Assembly: GCA_030834095.1 (NCBI GenBank)
Contig: JAURGA010000001.1
Span: 40,018 to 104,017, forward strand
Source of the DNA: Candidatus Nanopelagicales bacterium
Lineage (GTDB): Bacteria > Actinomycetota > Actinomycetes > Nanopelagicales > Nanopelagicaceae
DNA length: 64,000 nucleotides
Direction: 5' to 3'
A program made the translations under genes and the position numbers. Of the stretch, positions 54,983 through 64,000 are shown piece after piece. Position 1 is the stretch's first letter. Every line of letters starts with the position of its first letter. Under the pieces are notes generated by a model. It searched no databases, was not told the origin of the DNA, and worked only from the letters and a program-made list of their open reading frames with translations.

Positions 54983-55881
54983 TGAGCAAACATGACCACA
55001 CTGCAATCCCTGGAGCCAAAGACTTAGGACTTCTATCTATTGGTGTGGTTGGTATTGGAACTTCTGGTCCAGTTATCGCAGCTAGCATCATGCCGGTGCC
55101 CTCACTAATTTTTTGGCGCAATCTCGGTGGCGCGTTAATGATGCTTCCCTTTGCACTTAAAAGAGCAGAGTGGCGAACCAAGGATCAGCAGCGAGCCATT
55201 GCCTGGTCAGCTCTTGCCGGTTTTTTTCTTGCAATGCACTTCATATGTTTCTTTCTTGCAATGCGATACACAAGTGTTGCAACTGGGACTGCACTCACCG
55301 CTTTGCAACCGATTTTTGCCGCAATTTTCTTTAAGGTTCGCGGTGGAGTAATTCCCTCACGTGCATGGAGTGGAATGCTGATTGCATTTTTCTCAGTAGC
55401 GCTAATTACCGGCATCGATCTTCAGATTAGCCTGCGCAATTTTGCTGGAGATTTGCTTGCGATATTAGGTGCTGCTCTGTCAGCCGGGTATGTCTTGATT
55501 GGATCTAAAGCCCAGCAAAAACTAACAACATCTACTTATACAACTGTTTGTTATCTGACCTGCGCAGTGACTGGGTTTGTTATTGCGATTGCAAGTGGAA
55601 GCGAGCTCTTTAACTTTCAAGCGGGGCAATGGTGGTTGGTATTGGCTCTGATAATTGGCGCTCAATTCCTGGGTCACACAATGTTCAATATGACACTCTC
55701 TCGGGTTTCGCCAGTTATCGTTTCACTGGTTGTCTTCTTTGAAGTTCCAGTAAGCGCGATTATTGCTTTTATCTGGCTAGATCAAATTCCTGCTGCTGGA
55801 ATAATTCCGGGAATTATTGGGCTATTAATAGGCTGCGGTATCTTTGTTTCACGAGCGAAAGTGCGGCCAGATAATGATTGA
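54982..55881 (+). CDS. EamA/DMT-family transporter
   Basis: 10-TM pattern; ISASIMPVPSLIFWRNLGG-like and MRYTSVATGTALTALQPIFAAIF segments. Confidence 0.88.
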   Translation: MSKHDHTAIPGAKDLGLLSIGVVGIGTSGPVIAASIMPVPSLIFWRNLGGALMMLPFALKRAEWRTKDQQRAIAWSALAGFFLAMHFICFFLAMRYTSVATGTALTALQPIFAAIFFKVRGGVIPSRAWSGMLIAFFSVALITGIDLQISLRNFAGDLLAILGAALSAGYVLIGSKAQQKLTTSTYTTVCYLTCAVTGFVIAIASGSELFNFQAGQWWLVLALIIGAQFLGHTMFNMTLSRVSPVIVSLVVFFEVPVSAIIAFIWLDQIPAAGIIPGIIGLLIGCGIFVSRAKVRPDND

Positions 55882-56719
55882 TCTTCATACTCATTCACTT
55901 GCGAGTGATGGCACAGATACTCCGGGCGAACTTATAAATAAAGCACATGCTCGTGGAATTTCAGTTTTAGGCCTGATGGATCACGACACTGTTGCCGGGT
56001 GGGATGACGCTACTAGTAATCTGCGACCAGGTATGTCTCTTGTATTAGGTTCAGAAATTTCTTGCCAAACTTTAGATGGCACCAGTGTCCATATGCTTGG
56101 TATGTTATTCGATCGTGAAAATACTGCTCTCGCAGAAGTTCTATCCACTACTCGTGACAATCGATTAACTCGAATGAATCGCATAATTGGGCGGCTAAAT
56201 GAAGCTGGATTTGAAATAACTATTGAAGATGTTCTGGCACAACTTGCTCCAGGCGCAACTCTTGGTCGCCCACACCTTGCCGATGCCTTAATTGCTAAGA
56301 AGATTGTGGCAAGTAGAGATGAAGCATTCACCGAACTGCTTCACAATAATTCTAAATACTATATCTCTCACTATTCACCAACGCCTGAAGATGCAATTAA
56401 GTTAATTAAGCAAGCTGGTGGAGTTGCAGTTATTGCTCATCCACTTGCTTCACTGCGCGGGCGGACTGTAAGTATCGATAGTTTTAAATCAATGGTTGAG
56501 GCCGGATTAGATGGAATTGAAATTTCTCATCGCGATCAGAGCGAAGATGAGCGTCAATTGCTGCGCGAGGTAGTTGAGCAATATGGCATTATTGCCACTG
56601 GTTCGAGTGACTACCACGGTAATGGAAAGTTAAATGAGTTGGCAGAATTTACGACTACGCCCGAAGATTTCGAAGCCTTAGAATCTAAGGCAGATGCAAG
56701 AAGAGTGGTCCGCAAATGA
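55874..56719 (+). CDS. PHP-domain phosphoesterase
   Basis: MIDLHTHSLASDGTDTPGELINKAHARGISVLGLMDHDTVAGWD, VIAHPL, TGSSDYHG. Confidence 0.93.
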   Translation: MIDLHTHSLASDGTDTPGELINKAHARGISVLGLMDHDTVAGWDDATSNLRPGMSLVLGSEISCQTLDGTSVHMLGMLFDRENTALAEVLSTTRDNRLTRMNRIIGRLNEAGFEITIEDVLAQLAPGATLGRPHLADALIAKKIVASRDEAFTELLHNNSKYYISHYSPTPEDAIKLIKQAGGVAVIAHPLASLRGRTVSIDSFKSMVEAGLDGIEISHRDQSEDERQLLREVVEQYGIIATGSSDYHGNGKLNELAEFTTTPEDFEALESKADARRVVRK

Positions 56720-57336
56720 ACGATGTCCTCTTAGTTTCAGCAACAACATTTGGAATTCAAGCTTTCGTAACGCTATTTGTCATCATGGATCCACCTGGCG
56801 CAACCCCAATATTTTTAGCTCTAGTTAAAAATGAACCATCTCGTAAACGAATTCTGATGGCCTGGCAAGGCGCAACAGTTTCGCTAATTGTGATTGTTGT
56901 CTTCGCAATTTTTGGAAAGTTTCTTCTCGACTATTTGCATATCTCAGTTGAGGCCCTGCAAGGCGCAGGAGGGCTTCTTTTATTGCTAATCGCCCTCGAA
57001 CTGTTAACTGGGCGAGATAGTTCTAGTGATAACTCTAAGGATGTAAATGTCGCGCTAGTTCCTCTCGGAACACCGCTACTGGCTGGTCCTGGAGCGATAG
57101 TCACAACAATCGTCTTCGTACAAAATGCTGAAACTACTTCTATGAAATTAGCTTTAGCAGCTGCAATCGTCGCTGTTCATTTAGCAATCGGATTGACCTT
57201 GATGTTCTCGACAAAAATTGTCTCTATTATTAAGGAGTCAGGCGTAACTTTGCTAGCAAGGATTGCAGGTTTACTTCTTGCAGCAATTGCAGTGGAGATG
57301 ATTGTTCAGGCAGTTAAAGGATTCTTTAATCTTTAG
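56716..57336 (+). CDS. MarC-family integral membrane protein
   Basis: FVIMDPPGATPIFLAL, PLGTPLLAGPGAIVTTIV. Confidence 0.9.
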   Translation: MNDVLLVSATTFGIQAFVTLFVIMDPPGATPIFLALVKNEPSRKRILMAWQGATVSLIVIVVFAIFGKFLLDYLHISVEALQGAGGLLLLLIALELLTGRDSSSDNSKDVNVALVPLGTPLLAGPGAIVTTIVFVQNAETTSMKLALAAAIVAVHLAIGLTLMFSTKIVSIIKESGVTLLARIAGLLLAAIAVEMIVQAVKGFFNL

Positions 57337-57590
57337 GCTGAAGCAAAACCAACTTTTCGCTCTTCACTCTGTCCAACTTCGACAAAAGAAATCTTGTTGT
57401 TAGCTATTATAGTTTGACGGCCACGGATATCGGTAAGGGTCAGAGATTTTCCTGAATCTAGCGCTAACGTCACCGCTTCAATAACTTTATCTAGCGCTAA
57501 TTCACACTCGATATGAAGTTCTTGGGTTGAATCTGAAATACCAATACGAACTTCTGTTGTAGATCCTAATGAGGCTTTTTTAGTTGACAT
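57333..57590 (-). CDS. DUF3107-family protein
   Basis: 85 aa; EVRIGISDSTQELHIECELALDKVIEAVTLALDSGKSLTLTDIRGRQTIIANNKISFVEVG. Confidence 0.85.
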   Translation of the reverse strand: MSTKKASLGSTTEVRIGISDSTQELHIECELALDKVIEAVTLALDSGKSLTLTDIRGRQTIIANNKISFVEVGQSEERKVGFASA

Positions 57591-57607
57591 GCTCTTAGTT
57601 TAATCGA

Positions 57608-58246
57608 TTAATTTGCTTTAGGGAATCCAGAAATTCCACGCCAGATGAGATTTGAAACTAATTCGACCGCTGTTTCACGATCCAACTTTCCATCACGTTC
57701 TAACCAATGGCGGGCTGAAGTCTGTGCTGTTCCGATTAAGCCGACAGCGAGCATCATTGAAGCCTCTTTTGTTAATCCGGTATCAAGAGAAATAACTGCA
57801 CTGAGAGCGGCCGCTGAATCGTAAGTCATACGACTTAAGCGTTCACGAACTTGGGGCTCAACGCTCATGTCACTTTCAAAGAGCAATCTAAAAGCTTCAC
57901 CTTCACGGTTTATGAATCCAAAATAGGCATCAACGGTCGCATGAACACGCGCTGCGTTATCAGAAGTTGAAGCAATTGCTTTTTGAATATCAAAGACCAA
58001 GGAATCAATATGCAGGTCAAGAACTGCAAGATAGAGATCTAGCTTTGATGGAAAATGTTGATAGAGAACCGGCTTACTGACTTTCGCTCGGTCGGCAATC
58101 TCATCCATGGCGGCAGAGTGGTATCCGGCCTGTGTGAAAACTTCGAGCGCTGCAGCGAGGAGTTGCGTGCGACGCTCATCTCGAGGAAGGCGCCCTTTAT
58201 TTCCATTCATAGCCGCTGCTGGATCAGTGCTCATTGAGTTGCTCAT
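57608..58246 (-). CDS. TetR-family transcriptional regulator
   Basis: RRTQLLAAALEVFTQAGYHSAAMDEIADRAKVSKPVLYQHFPSKLDLYLAVL. Confidence 0.93.
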   Translation of the reverse strand: MSNSMSTDPAAAMNGNKGRLPRDERRTQLLAAALEVFTQAGYHSAAMDEIADRAKVSKPVLYQHFPSKLDLYLAVLDLHIDSLVFDIQKAIASTSDNAARVHATVDAYFGFINREGEAFRLLFESDMSVEPQVRERLSRMTYDSAAALSAVISLDTGLTKEASMMLAVGLIGTAQTSARHWLERDGKLDRETAVELVSNLIWRGISGFPKAN

Positions 58247-58410
58247 TGGGCCAATCGTAGGTGTATTGCGCTATTAATGCGAGTTTCTGCGAGCAACTTG
58301 CAAGAAGAATCTAATTTTCAATTTTGAATTGCGAGGAATATCAGCGAAAATTAGGGCGTTGTAATAATGGCCCAACTAAATAATTGGCAAAATTAAAGAG
58401 ATGAGTATTT

Positions 58411-59598
58411 GTGTCGGCCACCTTAAAGCCACTGGTAACAGAAGGTCCACCGCTTAGCGTTGATGAAGTTCGTCGCTATAGCCGCCATCTCATAATTCCT
58501 GATGTAGGAATGAGCGGGCAACGTCGTTTAATGAATGCAAAAGTTTTATGTGTCGGAGCCGGCGGTCTTGGATCTCCTGCCTTGATGTATCTAGCTGCAG
58601 CAGGCGTCGGAACTTTGGGCATTGTTGAATTCGACACGGTAGATGAATCGAATTTACAACGTCAGATAATTCACGGTCAATCAGATATTGGTAAGAGCAA
58701 AGCGCTAAGTGCTAAAGAAGCGATTGCCGAGATTAATCCATATGTAAATGTGGTCTTGCATGAAACCAGACTAGATGTCGATAACGTGATGGAGATTTTT
58801 GCGCAATACGATTTGATAGTTGATGGCACTGATAATTTTGCAACTAGATATCTAGTTAATGATGCTGCAGTTCTATTAAAGAAGCCTTATGTATGGGGAT
58901 CTATTTATAGATTTGATGGGCAAGCCAGTGTGTTCTGGGCTGAACATGGTCCTTGCTATCGCTGCTTATATCCAGAGCCACCACCACCAGGGATGGTGCC
59001 AAGTTGTGCCGAAGGTGGCGTTCTTGGAGTTCTCTGTGCATCTATTGGTTCAATCCAAACTACCGAAGCAATTAAATTAATTGCTGGTATCGGCGAACCA
59101 CTTATCGGGAACTTAGTTGTTTACGACGCACTTGAGATGGAATATCGCAAGGTAAAGATTCGCAAGGATCCGGCTTGCCCAATCTGCAGTGCAAAACCAA
59201 CACAAACGCAATTGCTTCCAGATTACGAATCTTTCTGCGGAATGCTCTCAGAAGGTGCGGCCGAAGCTGCGACTGGTTCGACCATTGCGGTTACTGAATT
59301 GAAAGCCAAGATGGATAGCGGTGAAAAGTTCATGCTTATTGATGTGCGCGAACCTGGTGAATTCGAGATTGTTCGAATTCCTGGCTCAGTCTTAATTCCT
59401 AAACAAGAATTCTTAAATGGTTCCGCTCTTGAGGGATTGCCTCAAGATGTTCCAATTATTCTGCACTGTAAATCCGGTGTTCGGTCTGCTGAATGTTTAG
59501 CAGTATTGAAGCAAGCTGGATTTGCTGATGCAACACATGTTGCTGGTGGAGTTGTTGCTTGGGTTAAGCAAATTGATCCAGCGCTCCCTATTTACTAA
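58411..59598 (+). CDS. moeZ: MoeB-rhodanese fusion, adenylyltransferase/sulfurtransferase MoeZ
   Basis: RYSRHLIIPDVGMSGQRRLMNAKVLCVGAGGLGSPALMYLAAAGVG; C-terminal rhodanese IILHCKSGVRSAECLAVLKQAGF. Confidence 0.93.
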   Translation: MSATLKPLVTEGPPLSVDEVRRYSRHLIIPDVGMSGQRRLMNAKVLCVGAGGLGSPALMYLAAAGVGTLGIVEFDTVDESNLQRQIIHGQSDIGKSKALSAKEAIAEINPYVNVVLHETRLDVDNVMEIFAQYDLIVDGTDNFATRYLVNDAAVLLKKPYVWGSIYRFDGQASVFWAEHGPCYRCLYPEPPPPGMVPSCAEGGVLGVLCASIGSIQTTEAIKLIAGIGEPLIGNLVVYDALEMEYRKVKIRKDPACPICSAKPTQTQLLPDYESFCGMLSEGAAEAATGSTIAVTELKAKMDSGEKFMLIDVREPGEFEIVRIPGSVLIPKQEFLNGSALEGLPQDVPIILHCKSGVRSAECLAVLKQAGFADATHVAGGVVAWVKQIDPALPIY

Positions 59599-59613
59599 CG
59601 GTTAGGTTAATCA

Positions 59614-60483
59614 ATGTCTGATCGCTCGCTACTTCTTGTCCATGCGCATCCTGATGATGAGACTATCAACAATGGTGCGACCATGGCGAAATATGTAAGC
59701 GAAGGTGTTCGAGTAACTCTGGTTACCTGCACTAGAGGCGAAGAGGGCGAAGTCTTAATTCCAGAACTTGCCGAACTAGCAAGCTCGCTTAAAGATCAAT
59801 TGGGAACGCATCGTGAAACTGAATTAGCAGATGCGATGGCTGCCCTTGGTGTTGTTGATTTTAGATTTTTAGGAGCCCCTGATCGCAAGTGGCGAGATAG
59901 CGGAATGATGGGAACTGAACCTAATAATCGTAGTGATGTTTTTTGGCAGGCTGGTTTAGACGATGCTGCAAGTTATTTAGTGAAAATTATTCGCGAGGTT
60001 AAGCCACAAGTTCTGATTACTTATGATGAATTTGGTGGTTACGGTCATCCAGATCATATTCAAGCTCACCGAGTTGCAATGCGAGCAGCTGATTTAGCGG
60101 CCGATGCAAATTTCGGTGATGGCTCACCCTGGGAAATCTCTAAAATTTACTGGAACACAATGCCAAGGTCGGTCATTCAAGAGGGCATCGACAAGATGAA
60201 AGAGATAGGTTCTGATTTCTTTGGTGCTGAAAGCGCAGATGATCTGCCATTCGCAAAGCCTGATGAACTTGTTACAACTCTTATCGACGGCACTGAATAT
60301 ATTGATGCAAAGATGAAGGCTATGGCCGCGCACCCAACCCAGATTGAATTAGATGGCCCATTCTTTGCACTTTCAAATAACTTAGGTAATCAAGTTTGGG
60401 GCCACGAGTATTACACCCTGGTAAAAGGCGAGAAGAGCAAGAACTTAGATGCCAAGGGACGCGAGGCGGATTTCTTTGCTTAG
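59614..60483 (+). CDS. mshB: Mycothiol-pathway PIG-L deacetylase MshB-like
   Basis: LLLVHAHPDDETINNGATMAKYVSEGVRVTLVTCTRGEEGEV, KWRDSGMMGTEPN, TYDEFGGYGHPDHIQAHRV. Confidence 0.9.
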   Translation: MSDRSLLLVHAHPDDETINNGATMAKYVSEGVRVTLVTCTRGEEGEVLIPELAELASSLKDQLGTHRETELADAMAALGVVDFRFLGAPDRKWRDSGMMGTEPNNRSDVFWQAGLDDAASYLVKIIREVKPQVLITYDEFGGYGHPDHIQAHRVAMRAADLAADANFGDGSPWEISKIYWNTMPRSVIQEGIDKMKEIGSDFFGAESADDLPFAKPDELVTTLIDGTEYIDAKMKAMAAHPTQIELDGPFFALSNNLGNQVWGHEYYTLVKGEKSKNLDAKGREADFFA

Positions 60484-60790
60484 GGCGATTGGCGCTCTAT
60501 TTTTTGGCGCGATAATTGGATTTATTGGAACCGTTCTCCACAATGCTTTCCAACCAATTGGAATTTTACTTGCGTTACTGACAACCGCAATTGGTATTAA
60601 CTTTGCTGGTCAAATGTTTGGATCCCAAAGATACAAGTTGATTGCCGCTATTACCTGGCTTGCAGTGGTATTGCGCGCTGGAACCTACGGGGTAAGTAAT
60701 GAAATCTTAATTATTTCAAATCTCTACGGAAACATATTCTTACTAGGTGGTTTATTGTTTGCATTTATCGCTGTTATCAAACGACGCTAA
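60449..60790 (+). CDS. Small membrane protein (DUF6113-like)
   Basis: Hydrophobic ORF following mshB; the real start is probably the TTG/GTG near the mshB stop. Confidence 0.6.
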   Translation: MPRDARRISLLRAIGALFFGAIIGFIGTVLHNAFQPIGILLALLTTAIGINFAGQMFGSQRYKLIAAITWLAVVLRAGTYGVSNEILIISNLYGNIFLLGGLLFAFIAVIKRR

Positions 60791-62196
60791 ATCCAATCCC
60801 ACTCTTGCCCACTCGGTGAATCTTTAATTGAAATTCCAAGCTTCAACAATTGATCTCGCAACTTATCACTCGCTTCAAAATCTTTTGATTCGCGGGCACG
60901 CTTTCGCTCTTCAAGTAAACCTGATATTTCTTGTGTAGCTTCAGCCTTAACCTTTGGCGCTCTTGCAATTTCTAGACCATAAATCTCATCAACTCTTTTA
61001 AAGCATACAACTTTCGTGGCCCCAGAAATCAATTCATCCTTCTCAAGTCTTCGGAGTTGCTGAAGCGCCCTAGGAGTATCTAAATCTTGTTGAACGTCGC
61101 CCAAAGTTCCTTCGCAAAAATCACTTACAAATTTATTATCTATTTCACCCTGCTCTGACCACTGCACCATTTTTTTTCGCCAGCGATCTAGCGTTGCATC
61201 AGCAGCGCGAAGCGAATCCCAAGTTAAATCCATCTGACTGCGGTAGCGGTTCTCTAAGAAACATAACCTCAAAGCCAGGGGATCGAGCCCCTTTTCAATT
61301 ACGTCACTAAGCAGAACGACATTTCCTGCACTCTTCGACATTTTGCGGCCTTCAAATAACAAGTGCTCGCCATGCACCCAATTTTCAACTACTTCATAAC
61401 CAACCGCAGAATTCGATTGTGCTCGCTCGTTTTCATGATGCGGAAAGCGCAGATCAATTCCACCTAAATGTAGATCAACGTTTCCCTCTAAAAGTTCTAA
61501 AGACATTGCAGAACATTCAATATGCCAACCAGGAAATCCCGGTCCCCATGGTGAATCCCAGATCATTTCACTGCGATTTGCTGCAGCTTTCCAGAGCGCC
61601 CAATCAGCATGAAACAATTTTGCGCCCTCTTCTGCTGAGTCATGTCGGTGACCCGGCTTTAGCGAATCCAGTCTGTTGCCCGAAATTTCCCCATACGATT
61701 CAAAGGTTGATGCCGCGAAATAGACACAACCATCAGAGCCCACATAAGCATGATTTGATGAAATCAAATCGGCAATAAGTTTTAACATCAAATCAATAGT
61801 TTCACTCGCTCGCGGATAAGCCGCTGCAGGAATCACATTTAACTTTGCTAGGTCTGCATGAAAACTGGCTTCATATTTCCGGGCGATATCAAATGGATCT
61901 TTTGCTTCTAGCTTTGATTGTTCAAGCAGCTTATCGCCACCGACCTCGTTGCCAGCTATATCTTCAGCCATATGACCGACATCGGTTATGTTCTGAATTA
62001 ACCTTGAATCTATTCCAGAAAATGTCAGAGTTCGTTTTATTAAATCACCGAGTAAGAATGTGCGCAGATTTCCGACATGAGCATCGCGATAAACAGTCGG
62101 TCCACAGCAATAAATAGAGACCTCGAAACCATTCTTAGCGCAGACTTCCTTTACCGATCTGGCCTTGGTATCAAAGATAAATAGTCCAGTGTTCAT
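60787..62196 (-). CDS. cysS: Cysteinyl-tRNA synthetase (NITDVGH variant)
   Basis: YCCGPTVYRDAHVGNLRTFLLGDL, GWHIECSAMSLELL, HHENERAQS, EGRKMSKSAGNVVLLSDVI. Confidence 0.9.
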   Translation of the reverse strand: MNTGLFIFDTKARSVKEVCAKNGFEVSIYCCGPTVYRDAHVGNLRTFLLGDLIKRTLTFSGIDSRLIQNITDVGHMAEDIAGNEVGGDKLLEQSKLEAKDPFDIARKYEASFHADLAKLNVIPAAAYPRASETIDLMLKLIADLISSNHAYVGSDGCVYFAASTFESYGEISGNRLDSLKPGHRHDSAEEGAKLFHADWALWKAAANRSEMIWDSPWGPGFPGWHIECSAMSLELLEGNVDLHLGGIDLRFPHHENERAQSNSAVGYEVVENWVHGEHLLFEGRKMSKSAGNVVLLSDVIEKGLDPLALRLCFLENRYRSQMDLTWDSLRAADATLDRWRKKMVQWSEQGEIDNKFVSDFCEGTLGDVQQDLDTPRALQQLRRLEKDELISGATKVVCFKRVDEIYGLEIARAPKVKAEATQEISGLLEERKRARESKDFEASDKLRDQLLKLGISIKDSPSGQEWDWI

Positions 62197-62384
62197 TTTT
62201 CAGGAACCACTTTCCAGAGCGCAATCACATTGTGATCAAACCGAACAAGTGAGCCATCTTTTTTGCGGACCGTATCAATCTCTTCCAAGGTCCCAAGTAA
62301 ATCTCGGAAGCCACCACCCGGCTCGTGTAGCCGAATTGATACTCGCTTTCCAATCTCAGCTAGCGAAGGAGTGGGATTTCCCAT
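62193..62384 (-). CDS. Stand-alone small beta-barrel/SH3-like domain protein
   Basis: IGKRVSIRLHEPGGGFRDLLGTLEEIDTVRKKDGSLVRFDHNVIALWKVVPEK; its stop overlaps the cysS ATG. Confidence 0.65.
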   Translation of the reverse strand: MGNPTPSLAEIGKRVSIRLHEPGGGFRDLLGTLEEIDTVRKKDGSLVRFDHNVIALWKVVPEK

Positions 62385-62486
62385 ATTGGATGCTCCTTCT
62401 TTCTGCGAATTACTGAAGTTCGAGACCTACGAATTTGCAGGTATTCGCTATCCTAGGCGCATTAGATTAGTTAGAAAGGTAGCAAA

Positions 62487-62807
62487 TTGACATACATAAT
62501 CGCAGAACCATGTGTAGACGTTAAGGATAAATCCTGTATTGAGGAATGTCCTGTTGATTGCATTTACGAGGGTGGCCGGATGCTTTATATCCAACCCGAT
62601 GAATGTGTTGATTGCGGTGCCTGCGAACCAGTATGTCCAGTTGAAGCTATCTATTACGAAGATGACATTCCTTCGGCATGGAAAGAGTTCGGAAAAGCCA
62701 ATAGCGAATTCTTCGTAGAAATTGGTTCACCTGGCGGCGCTGCCAAAGTTGGTGCATCTGCAACAGATCACGCAATGGTTAAAGCGCTACCTCCTAAAGC
62801 TGAGTAG
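62487..62807 (+). CDS. fdxC: 7Fe/4Fe-type ferredoxin
   Basis: [60 protein letters not shown]. Confidence 0.94.
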   Translation: MTYIIAEPCVDVKDKSCIEECPVDCIYEGGRMLYIQPDECVDCGACEPVCPVEAIYYEDDIPSAWKEFGKANSEFFVEIGSPGGAAKVGASATDHAMVKALPPKAE

Positions 62808-62845
62808 TTAGAACTCTGAAACTTCCAGATTTTCCTTGGGATACG

Positions 62846-63883
62846 TTGGCGCCTTTTGGTGCACGCGCTCGGGAACATACTGGCGGAATAATTGATTTAT
62901 CTCAGGGGACGCCTGTTGATGCGACTCCAGAATTTATTCAACAAGAGTTAAAGAGCGCAGCGAATTCTCCTGGTTATCCGTTAACAATCGGAACACCCGA
63001 ACTTCGAAGCGCAATGCGTAATTGGGCAACCAACGTTCTTGGTGCCAGTGGCGAATTTGATGTATTGCCAACAATCGGTTCTAAAGAATTAGTTGCTTGG
63101 CTACCCACAATTCTTGAGGCAAAAACTGTTCTGTATCCCAGAATTGCTTATCCGACTTATCTAGTCGGTTCAATGATTCATCAATCCACAAATATTGCAG
63201 TTGATATAGATGCAAAAAGTTGGCCAAAGTCCGATCTGGCTTGGATAAATTCACCTTCAAATCCAACGGGCCGGGTGCATAGCGAATCAGAACTTGAAGC
63301 AGTTATCGGGTATGCACGAGAACATAACACGGTCATTGCGAGCGATGAATGTTACATAAATTTTCCGGCAACAGGTCCAAAGCCAATTTCAATTCTCAAG
63401 GTAGCGGCCGGTAGCAATAAAAATCTATTGGCTGTTCACTCAATGTCTAAACGCTCTAACTTAGCTGGATATCGTGCTGGGTTAATTGCTGGTGATCCTG
63501 ATTTGATTGCCGAAATTCGTGAAGTCAGAAAACATGCTGGAATGTTAACTCCGCTTCCAATTCAAAGAGCGATGACTGCGGCACTTGGAGATGAAGAACA
63601 TGTTGCGATTCAGGCTGCGCGATATGCCAATCGTCGCAAGGCGCTAAGTTCTGCACTAATTGCAGCTGGATTTCAGATTGATTTTTCAAACGCTGGCCTT
63701 TACATCTGGTGCACACGAAACGAAGATTGCTGGAATTCTGTTTCGTGGCTTGCTGACATCGGAATTCTTGCAACGCCCGGAGTCTTTTACGGTGAAGCAG
63801 GTGCTCAACATATTCGGATTGCAATGACTGCTACCGATGCTCAAATTGCAGATGCCGCAGCTCGAATAATGAAAAGCCTCTAA
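62846..63883 (+). CDS. dapC: Succinyldiaminopimelate aminotransferase (DapC-like PLP enzyme)
   Basis: SQGTPVDATP, SPSNPTGRVHSESEL, SDECYINF, HSMSKRSNLAGYRAGLIAG; follows fdxC. The start may lie a little upstream. Confidence 0.88.
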   Translation: MAPFGARAREHTGGIIDLSQGTPVDATPEFIQQELKSAANSPGYPLTIGTPELRSAMRNWATNVLGASGEFDVLPTIGSKELVAWLPTILEAKTVLYPRIAYPTYLVGSMIHQSTNIAVDIDAKSWPKSDLAWINSPSNPTGRVHSESELEAVIGYAREHNTVIASDECYINFPATGPKPISILKVAAGSNKNLLAVHSMSKRSNLAGYRAGLIAGDPDLIAEIREVRKHAGMLTPLPIQRAMTAALGDEEHVAIQAARYANRRKALSSALIAAGFQIDFSNAGLYIWCTRNEDCWNSVSWLADIGILATPGVFYGEAGAQHIRIAMTATDAQIADAAARIMKSL

Positions 63884-64000
63884 ATGGCTACTGAATTAGA
63901 GGCAGCATTTAACAGCGCAGAACAATTAATTTCAGATACTTCAAAGCTGGTCCGAGTTGTTCTCTCAGGCCGACGCCGAAACATGAGCGTTCCATTTGAA
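63884..64000 (+). CDS. N-terminal fragment of a CDS truncated by the window end; unknown product
   Basis: MATELEAAFNSAEQLISDTSKLVRVVLSGRRRNMSVPFE..., ATG directly after the dapC stop. Confidence 0.6.
   Translation, partial: MATELEAAFNSAEQLISDTSKLVRVVLSGRRRNMSVPFE

Noticed and set aside
58247-58410. TTCAA-TT-TTGAA repeat upstream of tetR as an operator
   Set aside because: Arms of only 5 bp in an AT-rich spacer; too likely by chance.

Overview
This window looks like a gene-dense, AT-leaning chromosome segment from a streamlined actinobacterium. The family content (WhiB, DUF3107, DUF3117, DUF6350, MshB, AccE, GuaB3, actinobacterial DapD) fits an acI/Nanopelagicales-like organism, but that lineage is my inference. 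Almost everything is housekeeping: t6A synthesis (tsaE, a tsaB-rimI fusion, tsaD), groES-groEL behind a CIRCE-like site, a CBS-less guaB with guaB3 and guaA, pcrA, sucCD, purN/purH/folD, mdh, icd, an MsiK/UgpC-type ABC ATPase, trpS, an ALDH pair with deoC, the acyl-CoA carboxylase locus with maf and birA, purK/purE, ugd, dapD, pepA, htrA, tatA/B, mrp, MgtE-N/CBS plus Nramp, moeZ, mshB, cysS, fdxC and dapC. I saw no phage, transposon, CRISPR array, rRNA or convincing tRNA. The best candidates for a second look are: (1) a dense multi-hairpin leader at about 27100-27270 upstream of the ABC ATPase, a candidate msiK-type leader RNA; (2) a MerR/B12-binding regulator that keeps the CarH photoreceptor motif W-x9-EH and a putative lower axial His; (3) an IMP dehydrogenase with the whole Bateman (CBS) domain missing; (4) a stand-alone sigma region-4 mini-protein, together with absence of sigE-rseA from its usual place before htrA; (5) exact 4-bp stop-codon sharing at four of eight convergent gene junctions; (6) an exported cytochrome b5-like protein; and (7) a catalytically gutted ALDH coupled to an intact ALDH. 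Two small genes (accE-like and DUF3117) and two edge-truncated CDSs are missing from the supplied ORF track.
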